Source: Phenylobacterium sp. (lineage in GTDB: Bacteria; Pseudomonadota; Alphaproteobacteria; Caulobacterales; Caulobacteraceae). From it: a DNA stretch of 32,768 bases. The stretch covers positions 1 to 32,768 of the forward strand of contig NZ_JAUYNW010000015.1 in assembly GCF_030698145.1 (NCBI RefSeq), read 5' to 3'. The stretch's first letter is position 1, and every line of letters begins with the position of its first letter. The notes below the pieces were generated by a model, which saw only the letters and a list, made by a program, of their open reading frames with translations, ran no database searches and was not told where the DNA came from. The position numbers and the translations under genes are program-made. This document shows, in pieces, positions 8,412 to 16,808 of this stretch.

Positions 8412-8644
8412 AGTCGCGCGCCGATCTGCCTTGGATCTGTGCGGAATCTGGCGGGGCGCCGCAAATTCCGCAGTTTCTGCGCAATCACCGCGCATCACGC
8501 TCCGGCTTTCGTCGAACACGTTTCGCGAACGGAGAATCTGCTCAAGCTGCGGCTGGCCGACTCGGCGTTTGATCGGGCGGCCGCGATCCCTGGGGAGGGG
8601 CCACTTGGCAGGCGCAGACACGGGGCTCGTTCCCGAGCGGATTC
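8411..8644. promoter_or_regulatory. Cluster of five GANTC (CcrM-type) sites
   Basis: GANTC occurs at 8411-8415, 8444-8448, 8534-8538, 8559-8563 and 8640-8644, five times in 234 bases, spanning the upstream region and first codons of the MCP/Cache gene. GANTC is the methylation site of CcrM in Caulobacterales and other alphaproteobacteria and can affect GcrA-dependent promoters. The same stretch contains an 8-bp inverted repeat (8440-8447 with 8465-8472) that has no T-run. The regulatory role is inference; the sites themselves are seen directly. Confidence 0.45.
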
Positions 8645-9684
8645 TTGAGCTCTCCGAACGCCTCTCGACGGTGGCCGGCGACAAGATCGGCGAAATCTCG
8701 GCCATCAACCGGCAGGCCAAGATGCTGGCCATCAACGCGCTGATCACCGCCGCGCGAGCCGGCGAGGCGGGCAAGGGCTTCGCCATCGTCGCCGAGGAGT
8801 TCAAGCGCATCGCCGCGGAGATCGACGAGGTCGCCGGCGCCATGGAGAGCCAGGTGCGCACCGACCTGGCCGAGCTGTCGGCGGTGGGGGCCGCGATCCT
8901 CTGCCACCTGCGCGGCCAGCGGCTGGCGGACCTGGCGCTGAACGCCATCGAGATCATCGACCGCAATCTCTATGAGCGGACCTGCGACGTGCGCTGGTGG
9001 GCGACGGACTCCGCGGTGGTCGCCTGCGTCGCCGAACCCTCGGAGGCCGCCAGCCGCTTCGCCAGCCAGCGGCTGAAGGTGATACTGGACGCCTACACGG
9101 TCTATCTCGACCTCTGGATCTGCGACGCCAAGGGCAAGGTGGTGGCCACCGGGCGTCCGGAACGCTTCCGCGCGGCGGTCGGCTTCAACGCGGCACACGA
9201 GCCTTGGTTCGAGCGGGCCGTGCGCACCCGGTCGGGGGACGAGTTCGTGGCCTGCGACGTGGAGCGGGCGGCGGCGCTGGAAAATGCGGCGGTCGCCACA
9301 TATTCCACCGCGATCCGGCAGGGCGGCCGCGCGGACGGCGCCGTCATCGGCGTGCTGGGCATCCATTTCGACTGGCGCCCGCAGGCTCACGCGGTGGTGG
9401 ATGGCGTGCGGCTGACCGAGGAGGAGCGGGGCCGCTCCCGGGTGCTGTTGCTGGATCGCGCCGGTCGGGTCCTGGCCTCGTCCGACCGCAAGGGCGAGTT
9501 GGAGGAGACGTTCCGCCTGCCGTCGGACGCCACGGACCTGGGCAGCTACGCCACCGAGGGAGTCACGGTCGGCTACGCGCTCACCCCAGGCTACGAGACC
9601 TATCGCGGCCTGGGCTGGTTCGGGTGCATCGCCCAGCGCGAGTCCGTGGTGGGGACGAGTAGCGCGCGGGGCCGCGCAGCTTGA
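8605..9684 (+). CDS. Soluble MCP-tip/Cache-domain signalling protein
   Basis: A 359-residue protein with the methyl-accepting signalling hairpin tip near the N-terminus (about 28-75: EISAINRQAKMLAINAL followed by ARAGEAGKGFAIVAEE), then a linker with RNLYERTCDVRWWATD, and a Cache-like sensor region (about 140-345, with WICDAKGKVVATG and VLLLDRAGRVLASSD). No signal peptide or membrane segment is visible, and the hairpin is much shorter than in a full chemoreceptor. The order is also reversed relative to a classical receptor, in which the sensor precedes the hairpin. The start is taken as TTG 8605 because GGGGAGGGG (8592-8600) lies 4 bases upstream and no ATG or GTG fits; the frame is open upstream to 8431 but reads as Arg-rich non-coding sequence. 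The ligand and the kinase partner are unknown. Confidence 0.75.
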   Translation: MAGADTGLVPERILELSERLSTVAGDKIGEISAINRQAKMLAINALITAARAGEAGKGFAIVAEEFKRIAAEIDEVAGAMESQVRTDLAELSAVGAAILCHLRGQRLADLALNAIEIIDRNLYERTCDVRWWATDSAVVACVAEPSEAASRFASQRLKVILDAYTVYLDLWICDAKGKVVATGRPERFRAAVGFNAAHEPWFERAVRTRSGDEFVACDVERAAALENAAVATYSTAIRQGGRADGAVIGVLGIHFDWRPQAHAVVDGVRLTEEERGRSRVLLLDRAGRVLASSDRKGELEETFRLPSDATDLGSYATEGVTVGYALTPGYETYRGLGWFGCIAQRESVVGTSSARGRAA

Positions 9685-9716
9685 CCGCGGGACCGCGAGC
9701 CCTCACAGATCACCGC

Positions 9717-10098
9717 GATCAGACGGCCGGGCGGTCGCGGCGGCGCAAGCCGTCGAGGAAAGTCCGGGCTCCACAACGACATGGCGGCGGGTAACGCCCG
9801 CCGGGGGCGACCCCAGGGATAGCGCCACAGAGAGCAGACCGCCTCGGTCTCGACCGAGGTAAGGGTGAAAGGGTGGGGTAAGAGCCCACCGCGGACCTGG
9901 AGACAGGGACGGCATGGCAAGCCCCGCCAGGAGCAAGACCGAATAGGGACGCTGCGCCCATCTCGCATGGGCAGGACTGTCGTAGGTCCGAGGCGTCCGG
10001 GTAGGTCGCGAGAACCGTCCAGCAATGGGCGGTCCAGAGGAATGATCGCCGCGCCGGCTCGCCGGCGGCACAGAACCCGGCTTACAGGCCGTCTGATC
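9717..10098 (+). ncRNA. rnpB: RNase P RNA (bacterial type A)
   Basis: The catalytic RNA of RNase P, which removes 5' leaders from tRNA precursors. The conserved block GAGGAAAGTCCGGGCTCCAC is at 9755-9774. GGCGACCCCAGGGATAG and ACAGAGAGCAGACCGCC follow at about 9806-9843. GTAAGGGTGAAAGGGTG lies at about 9860, and the 3' block CAGAACCCGGCTTACAG at 10071-10087. Helix P1 is perfect over 12 pairs: 9717-9728 pairs with 10087-10098, which sets the ends to within a few bases. Predicted proteins on both strands here are spurious. The gene lies 279 bases upstream of mraZ on the same strand. Confidence 0.97.
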
Positions 10099-10377
10099 CC
10101 CTCATCCGTCCACGGTATTGCGAAAACGCCGGTTATACTTAACGCGTTCGGTGTATGTTCTGTGAATTGTTTACGGTCGTTAACCATAAGTCGGTGCGAC
10201 ATCTTTGATTTTGCGCAAAATCGAGCTCTGGAGTCATTGTCTCCCAATTGATCCCATGTTAACCCAATCATCGTCCGCTGAGCTGTGGGGCGCGTTCCGG
10301 CGGGGGCCAGATCGCGCCACAATTCGAAGCGGGGAGGGGCGGCTCATCCGGAGCCGCCGGTGGGGGTCTTGGGCGGG
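10099..10377 (+). promoter_or_regulatory. mraZ/dcw upstream control region with TTAA boxes, GANTC site and 16-bp palindrome
   Basis: This 279-base spacer is AT-rich against the genome. It holds TTAA at 10139-10142, TTAACCAT at 10180-10187 (the CtrA half-site form), TTAACC at 10259-10264, GAGTC (GANTC) at 10231-10235 and the perfect palindrome GATTTTGCGCAAAATC at 10207-10222. None of the TTAA motifs forms a full TTAA-N7-TTAA pair; TTTAC is followed by TTAACC with a six-base gap at 10170-10185. This is the expected place for the main promoter of the division cluster. The exact -35/-10 elements could not be fixed. GC-rich sequence with TGGG motifs (10361 and 10370) leads into the mraZ start. Confidence 0.55.
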
Positions 10378-10842
10378 ATGTTTCTCTCGACATTCGAGAA
10401 ACAATTGGACGCCAAGCGGCGCATCGTTGTGCCGCAGGAGTTCCGCGCCCTTGTCTCTGGCCCCTTCGACGGAATCATCTGCTTTCCCTCCATAGAAGCC
10501 GACTGCATCGAGGGAGGCGGGAAGGCCTTGTTCGATCGTTATCTGTCGCTGATCGAGGAGATGCCGTTCGGCGATCCGACCCGCTCGGCGCTGGAGTTCT
10601 CCGTCCTGGGCGGCCAGGCGAAGATGAGCTTCGACACCGCCGGCCGCATTACCCTGCCCGAGCAGCTCTGCGATATGTTCGGCCTGACCGACGACGTGGT
10701 CCTGGTCGGCCTGGGCGACCGGTTCCAGATATGGCAGCGGGAAGCCTTCCAGGCCCACCGCGCCGCCCAGCGCGAACTCGCCCGCGAGGGGCTGGCCCAA
10801 CTGCGCGCCCAGCAGCGCGCCGCCAAGCTGGGAGTGGCCTAG
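10378..10842 (+). CDS. mraZ: Division/cell-wall cluster transcriptional repressor MraZ
   Basis: A 154-residue DNA-binding protein of the AbrB-like MraZ family, first gene of the dcw cluster. Two MraZ repeats are visible: [14 protein letters not shown] near residues 10-23 and [14 protein letters not shown] near 85-98. In each, the R-I-x-x-P core corresponds to the family's DRGR-type DNA-contact motif, although here the sequences are AKRR and TAGR. The family binds repeated TGGG-type boxes in its own promoter and represses the cluster. ATG 10378 gives the normal family length; the open frame extends to 10285 but adds 31 residues unlike MraZ. The stop TAG 10840-10842 is separated by one base from the rsmH start. 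Confidence 0.95.
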   Translation: MFLSTFEKQLDAKRRIVVPQEFRALVSGPFDGIICFPSIEADCIEGGGKALFDRYLSLIEEMPFGDPTRSALEFSVLGGQAKMSFDTAGRITLPEQLCDMFGLTDDVVLVGLGDRFQIWQREAFQAHRAAQRELAREGLAQLRAQQRAAKLGVA

Positions 10843-10843
10843 G

Positions 10844-11779
10844 TTGGACGACGAGGCCCCCCACGTCTCTGTCCTGCTGAACGAGGTCGTCGCGGCCCTT
10901 GAGCCCGGACCCGGCAAGCGGATCGTCGACGGCACCTTCGGGGCCGGCGGCTATTCCCGCGCTCTGCTGGCGACCGGAGCCGAGGTCACCGCCTTCGACC
11001 GCGATCCCAGCGCCGCGCGGTTCGCGAGCGGGCTTGGCGACCGGTTCCGGCTGATCGAGGCCACCTTCTCCCAGATGGATGAGGAACTGGGCGAGGCCAG
11101 CGTCGACGGTGTGGCTCTGGACCTGGGCGTCTCCTCCATGCAGATCGACGAGGCCGAGCGCGGATTCTCGTTCATGCGCGACGGTCCTCTGGACATGCGC
11201 ATGGGCGCCGACGGCCCCACCGCCGCCGACCTGGTCAACACCGCCGAGCCGGCCGAGCTGGCGCGGATCTTCTGGGTCTATGGCGAGGAGCGGGAGTCGC
11301 GCCGGATCGCGCGGGCCATCGTCCGGCGCCGCGAGACCGAACCCTTCACCCGCACCCTGGACCTGGCCGAACACATCGAGCGGGCCCTGGGCGGACGCCG
11401 GGGCGCCAAGGTGCATCCGGCCACGCGGGCCTTCCAGGGTCTGCGGATCGCCGTGAACGACGAACTGGCCGAGCTCGAGGCGGGCCTGGTGGCCGCCGAG
11501 CACGTGCTGAAGGCCGGTGGCCGCCTGGCCGTGGTCACCTTCCACTCGCTCGAGGACCGGATCGTCAAGGCGTTCTTCACCCTGCGGGCCGGCAAGACCC
11601 CGGGCGGCTCGCGCCACGCGCCCCCGGTCGAGATCAAGGCCACGCCCAGTTTCGATCTGCTGTTCAACGGCGCCCGCGCCCCGTCCGAGGACGAGGTCCG
11701 GGCCAATCCGCGCGCCCGTTCGGCCAAGTTGCGCGCGGCGGTTCGCACCGAGGCCCCGGTCTGGAGGGAAGCCGCATGA
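10844..11779 (+). CDS. rsmH: 16S rRNA (cytosine(1402)-N(4))-methyltransferase RsmH
   Basis: A 311-residue SAM-dependent methyltransferase (MraW) acting on C1402 of 16S rRNA. The SAM-binding motif [10 protein letters not shown] is at 30-38, FDRD at 51-54 and the signature DLGVSS at 93-98, followed by the [13 protein letters not shown] block. [11 protein letters not shown] and [11 protein letters not shown] close the protein as in the family. The start is TTG 10844: it is the first codon that gives the canonical N-terminus (HVSVLLNEV), and GGAG lies 9 bases upstream inside the mraZ end. The single base between the mraZ stop and this TTG, and the ATGA overlap with ftsL, indicate translational coupling on both sides. 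Confidence 0.96.
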   Translation: MDDEAPHVSVLLNEVVAALEPGPGKRIVDGTFGAGGYSRALLATGAEVTAFDRDPSAARFASGLGDRFRLIEATFSQMDEELGEASVDGVALDLGVSSMQIDEAERGFSFMRDGPLDMRMGADGPTAADLVNTAEPAELARIFWVYGEERESRRIARAIVRRRETEPFTRTLDLAEHIERALGGRRGAKVHPATRAFQGLRIAVNDELAELEAGLVAAEHVLKAGGRLAVVTFHSLEDRIVKAFFTLRAGKTPGGSRHAPPVEIKATPSFDLLFNGARAPSEDEVRANPRARSAKLRAAVRTEAPVWREAA

Positions 11780-12219
11780 GTGTCTTCAGTCGCAAGATCA
11801 GAGGATTCCGCCTGATCGACGTAGTCGCCGCCGGCCTGTTGGTGGCGATCATCCTGTCGGTCTACCTGGCCAAGACCATCGCCGGGCGCGAGCGCACCGA
11901 GATCGCCATGGTGGAGAAGCAGATCGACGCCGAGCGCGACCGCATCCGCCTGCTGCAGGCCGAGGTCGCCCACCTGGAGCAGCCCTCGCGCATCGAAAAG
12001 CTCTCGACCGCGCACCTGGGCATGGCGCCCACCATCGCCAAGAACGAGATCACCCCTGAGAAGCTGGGCGAGATCGTCCTGGCCGCCCATCTGAAGAGCG
12101 CCGCGGCGGCTGCGGCCGCCGCCCCCGCGCCGGTCGAAATGGCCGCGCCCGCCCCGTCCGATCCGGCGACGACGCCGACCCAGGTCGCCCACGTCGCGGC
12201 CCCGGACCTCAACCAATGA
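11776..12219 (+). CDS. ftsL: Cell division protein FtsL
   Basis: A 147-residue single-pass inner-membrane protein. It has a short basic cytoplasmic N-terminus, one transmembrane segment at about 13-35 and a periplasmic coiled coil at about 37-70. The FtsL-typical end of the coil reads [18 protein letters not shown], followed by HLGM. FtsL pairs with FtsB and FtsQ and activates FtsWI septal synthesis. Past residue 105 there is an unusual Ala/Pro-rich tail with a run of eight alanines that is unlikely to be folded. It overlaps rsmH and ftsI by ATGA at both ends. Assignment rests on topology, coil and position, since FtsL is poorly conserved. Confidence 0.9.
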   Translation: MSVFSRKIRGFRLIDVVAAGLLVAIILSVYLAKTIAGRERTEIAMVEKQIDAERDRIRLLQAEVAHLEQPSRIEKLSTAHLGMAPTIAKNEITPEKLGEIVLAAHLKSAAAAAAAAPAPVEMAAPAPSDPATTPTQVAHVAAPDLNQ

Positions 12220-13961
12220 CCCTGGCCCATCCCTCGTTCCAGCCGCCGGGCTGGCGGTGGCTTAAGGCCCAGGTCTGGGGCCTGGAGCATGCCTTCGAGC
12301 GCGCCAAGGCCGCCGGCAAGGCCGAGGACGACACCCGAATCCGCATCTTCTTCGTCCTGGCCCTGTTCACGGCCAGCTTCGTGACCCTGGCCATCGGCGC
12401 GACCCGCAGCGCGGTGCTCTCGGGCCTGGGCGCGGGCGCGGGCCTGTCGGGGGCGGTGGGCGCGGCGCGCGCCGACATCGTCGATCGCAACGGCTCCATG
12501 CTCGCCGCCGACCTGCTGCACTACGGAGTTTACATCGATCCCCGCGAGATCTGGGACACCGTCGAGACGCGCCGGGCCCTGACGGCGGCCCTGCCGAACC
12601 TGTCGGTGGCGCGGCTGGAGAAGTCGCTGCGTGGCGACCGCCGGACCTTCCTGGTGGGCGCGCTCACCCCGGAAACCCGCGCCCGCATCCACGCGCTGGG
12701 CCTGCCGGGCGTCACCTTCGAGCGCGAGCAGCGCCGGGTCTATCCGCTGGGCCAGACCGCGGCGCACCTGATCGGCTTCTCAGACACCGGCGGCCAGGGC
12801 CTGGCCGGGGCGGAGTTCGCCCTGAACGACCTGGTCCGCAACAACGCGGCCTCCAAGACCTCGGTCCCGCTCTCCATCGACCTGCGGGTCCAGGCGGCGC
12901 TGGAGGACGAGCTGTTCAAGGCGGCCACCGCCCATCAGGTGAAGGGCGCGGTGGGCATCATCACTAATGTCCACACCGGCGAGATCCTGGGGGTGGCGAG
13001 CTATCCGACCTACGACGCCAACCAGGCCGGCAAGAGCGATCCGGAAGCGCTGAAGAACCGCGCGGCGGCCTCGGTGTATGAGATGGGCTCGACCTTCAAG
13101 GTGTTCACGGTGGCGCTCGGCCTGGACTCGGGGGCCGCGACCCTGGCCTCGACCTTCGACGCGCGCACGCCGCTGACCATGAACGGCCGGACGATCCACG
13201 ACTATCACGCCGAGAACAAGGTGATGACGGTCGCCGACATCTTCATGCACTCGTCGAATATCGGCACCACCAAGCTGGCCCTGCAGGCCGGGTCGGACAC
13301 GGTCCAGAAGTACTACAAGGCCTTCGGGCTGACCAAGGCGACGCCGGTCGAGCTGCGCGAGAGCGCCAAACCGATCGTCCCGCGCCGCTGGGACGACAAC
13401 GACGTAGCCTCGACCTCGTTCGGGCACGCCATCTCGGTGTCGCCCCTGGCGGTAGCCGCGGGCATGGGGTCGATCCTCAACGGCGGCACCTATGTGCCGC
13501 TGACCATCCATCCGGTGAAGCCCGGCTTCCGGCCCAAAGGCACGCGCTCGGTGTCGGAGGAGACGTCGCGGGCCATGCTGGACCTGATGCGGGTCAATGT
13601 GGTGCGCGGCACCGGGGGCAAGGCCAATGCGCCGGGCATGCGGGTGGGCGGCAAGACCGGATCCGCCGAGAAGGTGATCAACGGCCGCTATGCCCGCAGC
13701 ACCCTGGTCTCGTCCTTCGCCGCGGTGTTCCCGACCGACGGGCCGCTGGAGGCCGACCGCTATTTCGTGCTGATCCTGATGGACGAACCCAAGGGCACGC
13801 CGGAGACCTACGGCTTCGCCACTGGCGGCTGGACGGCGGCGCCGGCGGTGGGCCGGGTGATCGACCGGGTCGGTCCGTTCCTGGGCGTCACGCGGCGTGA
13901 GGACGTGGCCGTCCCCGCGCCCGCCGAAGCTACCGCCGCGGCCCTGGCGAACGAACGCTGA
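12216..13961 (+). CDS. ftsI: Peptidoglycan D,D-transpeptidase FtsI (PBP3)
   Basis: A 581-residue class B penicillin-binding protein that cross-links septal peptidoglycan. One transmembrane segment lies at about 42-62. The non-catalytic dimerisation region starts with RADIVDRNGSMLA (85-97), and the transpeptidase domain contains S292-TF-K295, S346-S-N348 and K480-T-G482. All three catalytic motifs are intact. The protein is in the inner membrane with its main part in the periplasm, and it acts with FtsW. The ATG overlaps the ftsL stop by four bases, and its own stop overlaps the murE ATG by one base (TGATG). The cytoplasmic N-terminus (~40 residues) is longer than in many homologues. Confidence 0.97.
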   Translation: MTLAHPSFQPPGWRWLKAQVWGLEHAFERAKAAGKAEDDTRIRIFFVLALFTASFVTLAIGATRSAVLSGLGAGAGLSGAVGAARADIVDRNGSMLAADLLHYGVYIDPREIWDTVETRRALTAALPNLSVARLEKSLRGDRRTFLVGALTPETRARIHALGLPGVTFEREQRRVYPLGQTAAHLIGFSDTGGQGLAGAEFALNDLVRNNAASKTSVPLSIDLRVQAALEDELFKAATAHQVKGAVGIITNVHTGEILGVASYPTYDANQAGKSDPEALKNRAAASVYEMGSTFKVFTVALGLDSGAATLASTFDARTPLTMNGRTIHDYHAENKVMTVADIFMHSSNIGTTKLALQAGSDTVQKYYKAFGLTKATPVELRESAKPIVPRRWDDNDVASTSFGHAISVSPLAVAAGMGSILNGGTYVPLTIHPVKPGFRPKGTRSVSEETSRAMLDLMRVNVVRGTGGKANAPGMRVGGKTGSAEKVINGRYARSTLVSSFAAVFPTDGPLEADRYFVLILMDEPKGTPETYGFATGGWTAAPAVGRVIDRVGPFLGVTRREDVAVPAPAEATAAALANER

Positions 13962-15418
13962 TGAGCCGGCGACTGTCAGACCTGGTGAAGCGGGAGGTCG
14001 GCGCCGACCCGGAGATCACGGGCGTGACCGCCGACAGCCGCAAGGTGCGTCCGGGATATCTGTTCGCCGCCCTGCCGGGCTCCACGGTCGACGGCCGGAC
14101 GTTCGCGGCCAAGGCCGTGGCGGCCGGCGCCGTGGCGGTGCTTTCGGGCGAGGACATTCCGGATCTCGGCGTTCCCGTGATCGTCAGCTCAGATCCGCGC
14201 CGGGCCTACGCCCTGGCCGCCCGCGCCTTCTGGGGCGTCCAGCCGCCGGTGGTGGTGGCGGTGACCGGCACCAACGGCAAGACCTCGGTCGCCGCCTTCT
14301 GCCGCCAGATCTTCAACCAGCTCGGCCACAAGGCCGCCAGCATGGGCACCCTGGGCGTCCGCGCCACGGGGCCGGGACTGGATGTGCAGCTCACCCCGCC
14401 GACGGGCCTGACGACGCCGGACGCCGCCGACGTGGCCGAGCTGATGGCCAAGCTCGCCGACCTGGGCGTGACGCACCTGGCGCTGGAGGCCTCCTCCCAC
14501 GGGGTGGACCAGCGCCGCCTGGACGGCGCGGACCTGACCGTCGCCGGCTTCCTGAACCTGACCCAGGACCATCTCGACTATCACGGCACCATGGGCGTCT
14601 ACCGCGAGGCCAAGCTGCGGCTGTTCAACGCCCTGTTGCCGCGCGGCGCGACCGCCGTGCTGAACAGCGATTCCGACGCCTATGAGGCCTTCGCTGGCGC
14701 GGCCGTCACTTGCGGCCAGAGCGTGATGTCGGTGGGCGCGGCCGGGCAGGGGCTGACCCTGTTGGCGCGAACGCCGACCCCGGAAGGCCAGGCGCTGAAG
14801 ATCGGCTGCAAGGGCGAGATCTATGACGTGCGCCTGCCGCTGGTCGGCGGATACCAGGCCTCGAACGTCCTGGTGGCCGCCGGGCTCTGCATCGCCGCGG
14901 GCGAGGATCCGGCGCTGGTGATGTCGGCGCTGGAGACCCTGGAGGGCGCGCCGGGCCGGTTGCAGCACATCGGGGCCGGACCGCGCGGCGGCGAGGCCTA
15001 TGTCGACTATGCCCACACGCCAGACGGCCTGGAGACGGTGCTGCGGGCCCTGCGGCCGCATGTCGAGGGCCGGCTCATCGTGGTGTTCGGCGCCGGCGGC
15101 GACCGCGACAAGGCCAAGCGGCCCCTGATGGGCGCGGCCGCCTCGGGCCATGCCGACATCGCTATCGTCACCGACGACAATCCCCGCAGCGAGGATCCCG
15201 CCGAGATCCGCGCTCAGGTCCTGGCCGGCGCGCCGGGCGCGCGGGAGATCGGCGACCGCCGCAAGGCCATCCAGGCCGCCACGGCCCTGATGACCCGGGG
15301 CGACGTCCTGGTGGTGGCCGGCAAGGGCCACGAGCAGGGCCAGACCATCGCCGGGGTCGTGCATCCGTTCGACGACGTGACCGAGGTCGCCACAGCCCTG
15401 GAGCCGATACGTGGCTGA
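13961..15418 (+). CDS. murE: UDP-N-acetylmuramoyl-L-alanyl-D-glutamate--2,6-diaminopimelate ligase
   Basis: A 485-residue cytoplasmic Mur ligase adding the third residue of the stem peptide. The ATP loop GTNGKT is at 103-108, the likely carbamylated lysine is K218, and the specificity motif D406-N-P-R409 (DNPRSEDP) is the form that selects meso-diaminopimelate rather than lysine. The N-terminal UDP-substrate domain with VTADSRKVRPGYLFAALPG is standard. ATG 13961 shares its first base with the ftsI stop. The murF GTG start lies inside its last codons (8-base overlap). The organism therefore has meso-DAP peptidoglycan, as expected for a proteobacterium. Confidence 0.97.
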   Translation: MSRRLSDLVKREVGADPEITGVTADSRKVRPGYLFAALPGSTVDGRTFAAKAVAAGAVAVLSGEDIPDLGVPVIVSSDPRRAYALAARAFWGVQPPVVVAVTGTNGKTSVAAFCRQIFNQLGHKAASMGTLGVRATGPGLDVQLTPPTGLTTPDAADVAELMAKLADLGVTHLALEASSHGVDQRRLDGADLTVAGFLNLTQDHLDYHGTMGVYREAKLRLFNALLPRGATAVLNSDSDAYEAFAGAAVTCGQSVMSVGAAGQGLTLLARTPTPEGQALKIGCKGEIYDVRLPLVGGYQASNVLVAAGLCIAAGEDPALVMSALETLEGAPGRLQHIGAGPRGGEAYVDYAHTPDGLETVLRALRPHVEGRLIVVFGAGGDRDKAKRPLMGAAASGHADIAIVTDDNPRSEDPAEIRAQVLAGAPGAREIGDRRKAIQAATALMTRGDVLVVAGKGHEQGQTIAGVVHPFDDVTEVATALEPIRG

Positions 15419-16808
15419 GCCGCTCTGGACCTCCGAGGAGATCGCCGCGGCCGTGGGCGGACGCCTGGCCGGCGCCCCGTTCAAGGTGAACGGCGTTTCG
15501 ATCGACACCCGCTCCATCGAGCAGGGCGACCTGTTCGTCGCCCTGGCCGGGGTGCGCGACGGCCATGAGTTCGTCGGCCAGGCCCTGGCGGCCGGCGCCT
15601 CCGGGTCGCTGGCGTCGCAGGCGGTCGAAGGTTCGAGCGTCGTCGTAGGTGACACGCTCATGGCTTTGGAAATGCTGGGAGAAGCCGCCCGGACACGCGC
15701 ACCTCAGGTCCAGCGCGGCGCGGTCACCGGCTCGGTCGGCAAGACCAGCGTCACCCAGGCGGTGCGCGCGGGCCTGATGCTGGCCGGCAGGGGCCATTCC
15801 TCGGTCAAGAGCTATAACAACCATATCGGCGTGCCGCTGACCCTGGCGCGCATGCCGCGCGACACCGAGCGCGCAGTGTTCGAGATCGGCATGAACCACG
15901 CCGGCGAGATCGCGCCGTTGTCGCGCTTCGTACGGCCCCACGCCGTGGCCATCACCACCGTGGGCCCGGTCCATGTGGAGAACTTCCCGGACGGGGAGGC
16001 GGGCGTGGCCCGCGCCAAGGCCGAGATCTTCGCCGGCATCGAGCCGGGCGGCGTGGCGGTGCTGAACGCCGACAACAAGTGGTTCGACATGCTGGCCGCC
16101 GAGGCCCGCAAGGCCGGCGCCACGGTGCGCACCTTCGGCGCGGGCGAGGCCTGCGACGCCCGGCTGATCGATTTCCAGCCCGAGGCCGGACGCGCGATCG
16201 TCCGCGCCCGCCTGAACGGCAAGGTCCTGGACTTCCCGATCCTGCAGACCGGCTTCCACTGGGGCCCCAACAGCATGGCCGTGCTGCTGATGCTGGAGGC
16301 CCTGGACGTGGATCTGGATGTCGGCCTGGCGGCGCTGGGCGGCTTCGAGCCCCTGGCCGGTCGCGGGGCCGAACGGGACATCGCCCTGGCCGCCGGCGCC
16401 TTCACCCTGATCGACGAGAGCTACAACGCCAACCCGATCTCCATGGCCGCGGCCTTCGCCTCGCTGGGCGCGCGCAAGCCTTCGGGGCGGCGGATCGTCG
16501 CGCTGACCGACATGCTGGAACTGGGCCCTGACGGCCCCGCTTTCCACGCCGGCCTGGCCGAACCGCTGGCCCGCGCCGAGGTCGACCTGGTGTTTTGCGC
16601 GGGTCCCCTGATGAAATCGCTCTGGGACGCCCTTCCGTCGACTCGGCGCGGCGGCTACGCCGATACAGCGGCTGAGTTGGGGCCACTGGTCGCCCAGGCC
16701 GCAGAGCCTGGCGATCTGGTGATGGTCAAGGGTTCGAACGGCTCGAAGGCCGGCGCGGTGGCTGCCGCGCTGAGCCTGCTCGATGTGCGTTCCGGGGAGG
16801 CGGGCTGA
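15411..16808 (+). CDS. murF: UDP-N-acetylmuramoyl-tripeptide--D-alanyl-D-alanine ligase
   Basis: A 465-residue cytoplasmic ligase that attaches D-Ala-D-Ala (made by Ddl, encoded in this window) to the tripeptide precursor. The ATP loop is GSVGKTS at 107-113, with Ser/Val instead of the Thr/Asn of the other Mur ligases, as is normal for MurF. The N-terminal segment [17 protein letters not shown], the middle MNHAGEI block and the C-terminal [10 protein letters not shown] block are family hallmarks. The GTG start overlaps murE by 8 bases; the stop shares one base with the mraY ATG. Confidence 0.96.
   Translation: MAEPLWTSEEIAAAVGGRLAGAPFKVNGVSIDTRSIEQGDLFVALAGVRDGHEFVGQALAAGASGSLASQAVEGSSVVVGDTLMALEMLGEAARTRAPQVQRGAVTGSVGKTSVTQAVRAGLMLAGRGHSSVKSYNNHIGVPLTLARMPRDTERAVFEIGMNHAGEIAPLSRFVRPHAVAITTVGPVHVENFPDGEAGVARAKAEIFAGIEPGGVAVLNADNKWFDMLAAEARKAGATVRTFGAGEACDARLIDFQPEAGRAIVRARLNGKVLDFPILQTGFHWGPNSMAVLLMLEALDVDLDVGLAALGGFEPLAGRGAERDIALAAGAFTLIDESYNANPISMAAAFASLGARKPSGRRIVALTDMLELGPDGPAFHAGLAEPLARAEVDLVFCAGPLMKSLWDALPSTRRGGYADTAAELGPLVAQAAEPGDLVMVKGSNGSKAGAVAAALSLLDVRSGEAG

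Noticed and set aside
8440..8472. 8-bp inverted repeat as terminator of the double-hotdog gene
   Set aside because: The 17-base loop and lack of a T-run make an intrinsic terminator unlikely; noted only as part of the upstream region of the next gene.
7353..8966. 537-codon open frame on the minus strand
   Set aside because: It is antisense to the double-hotdog and MCP/Cache genes and to the 5' region of the acyl-CoA synthetase. The translation is Arg/Ala/Gly/His-rich without domains, as expected from high-GC shadow frames.
9600..10322. 240-codon minus-strand frame and several plus-strand frames over 9703-10250
   Set aside because: The region is RNase P RNA; open frames there are accidental.
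10361..10377. TGGG repeats as MraZ operator boxes
   Set aside because: Two TGGG at 10361 and 10370 have a nine-base period, not the usual ten, and lie in the ribosome-binding region; in a GC-rich genome this is weak evidence.
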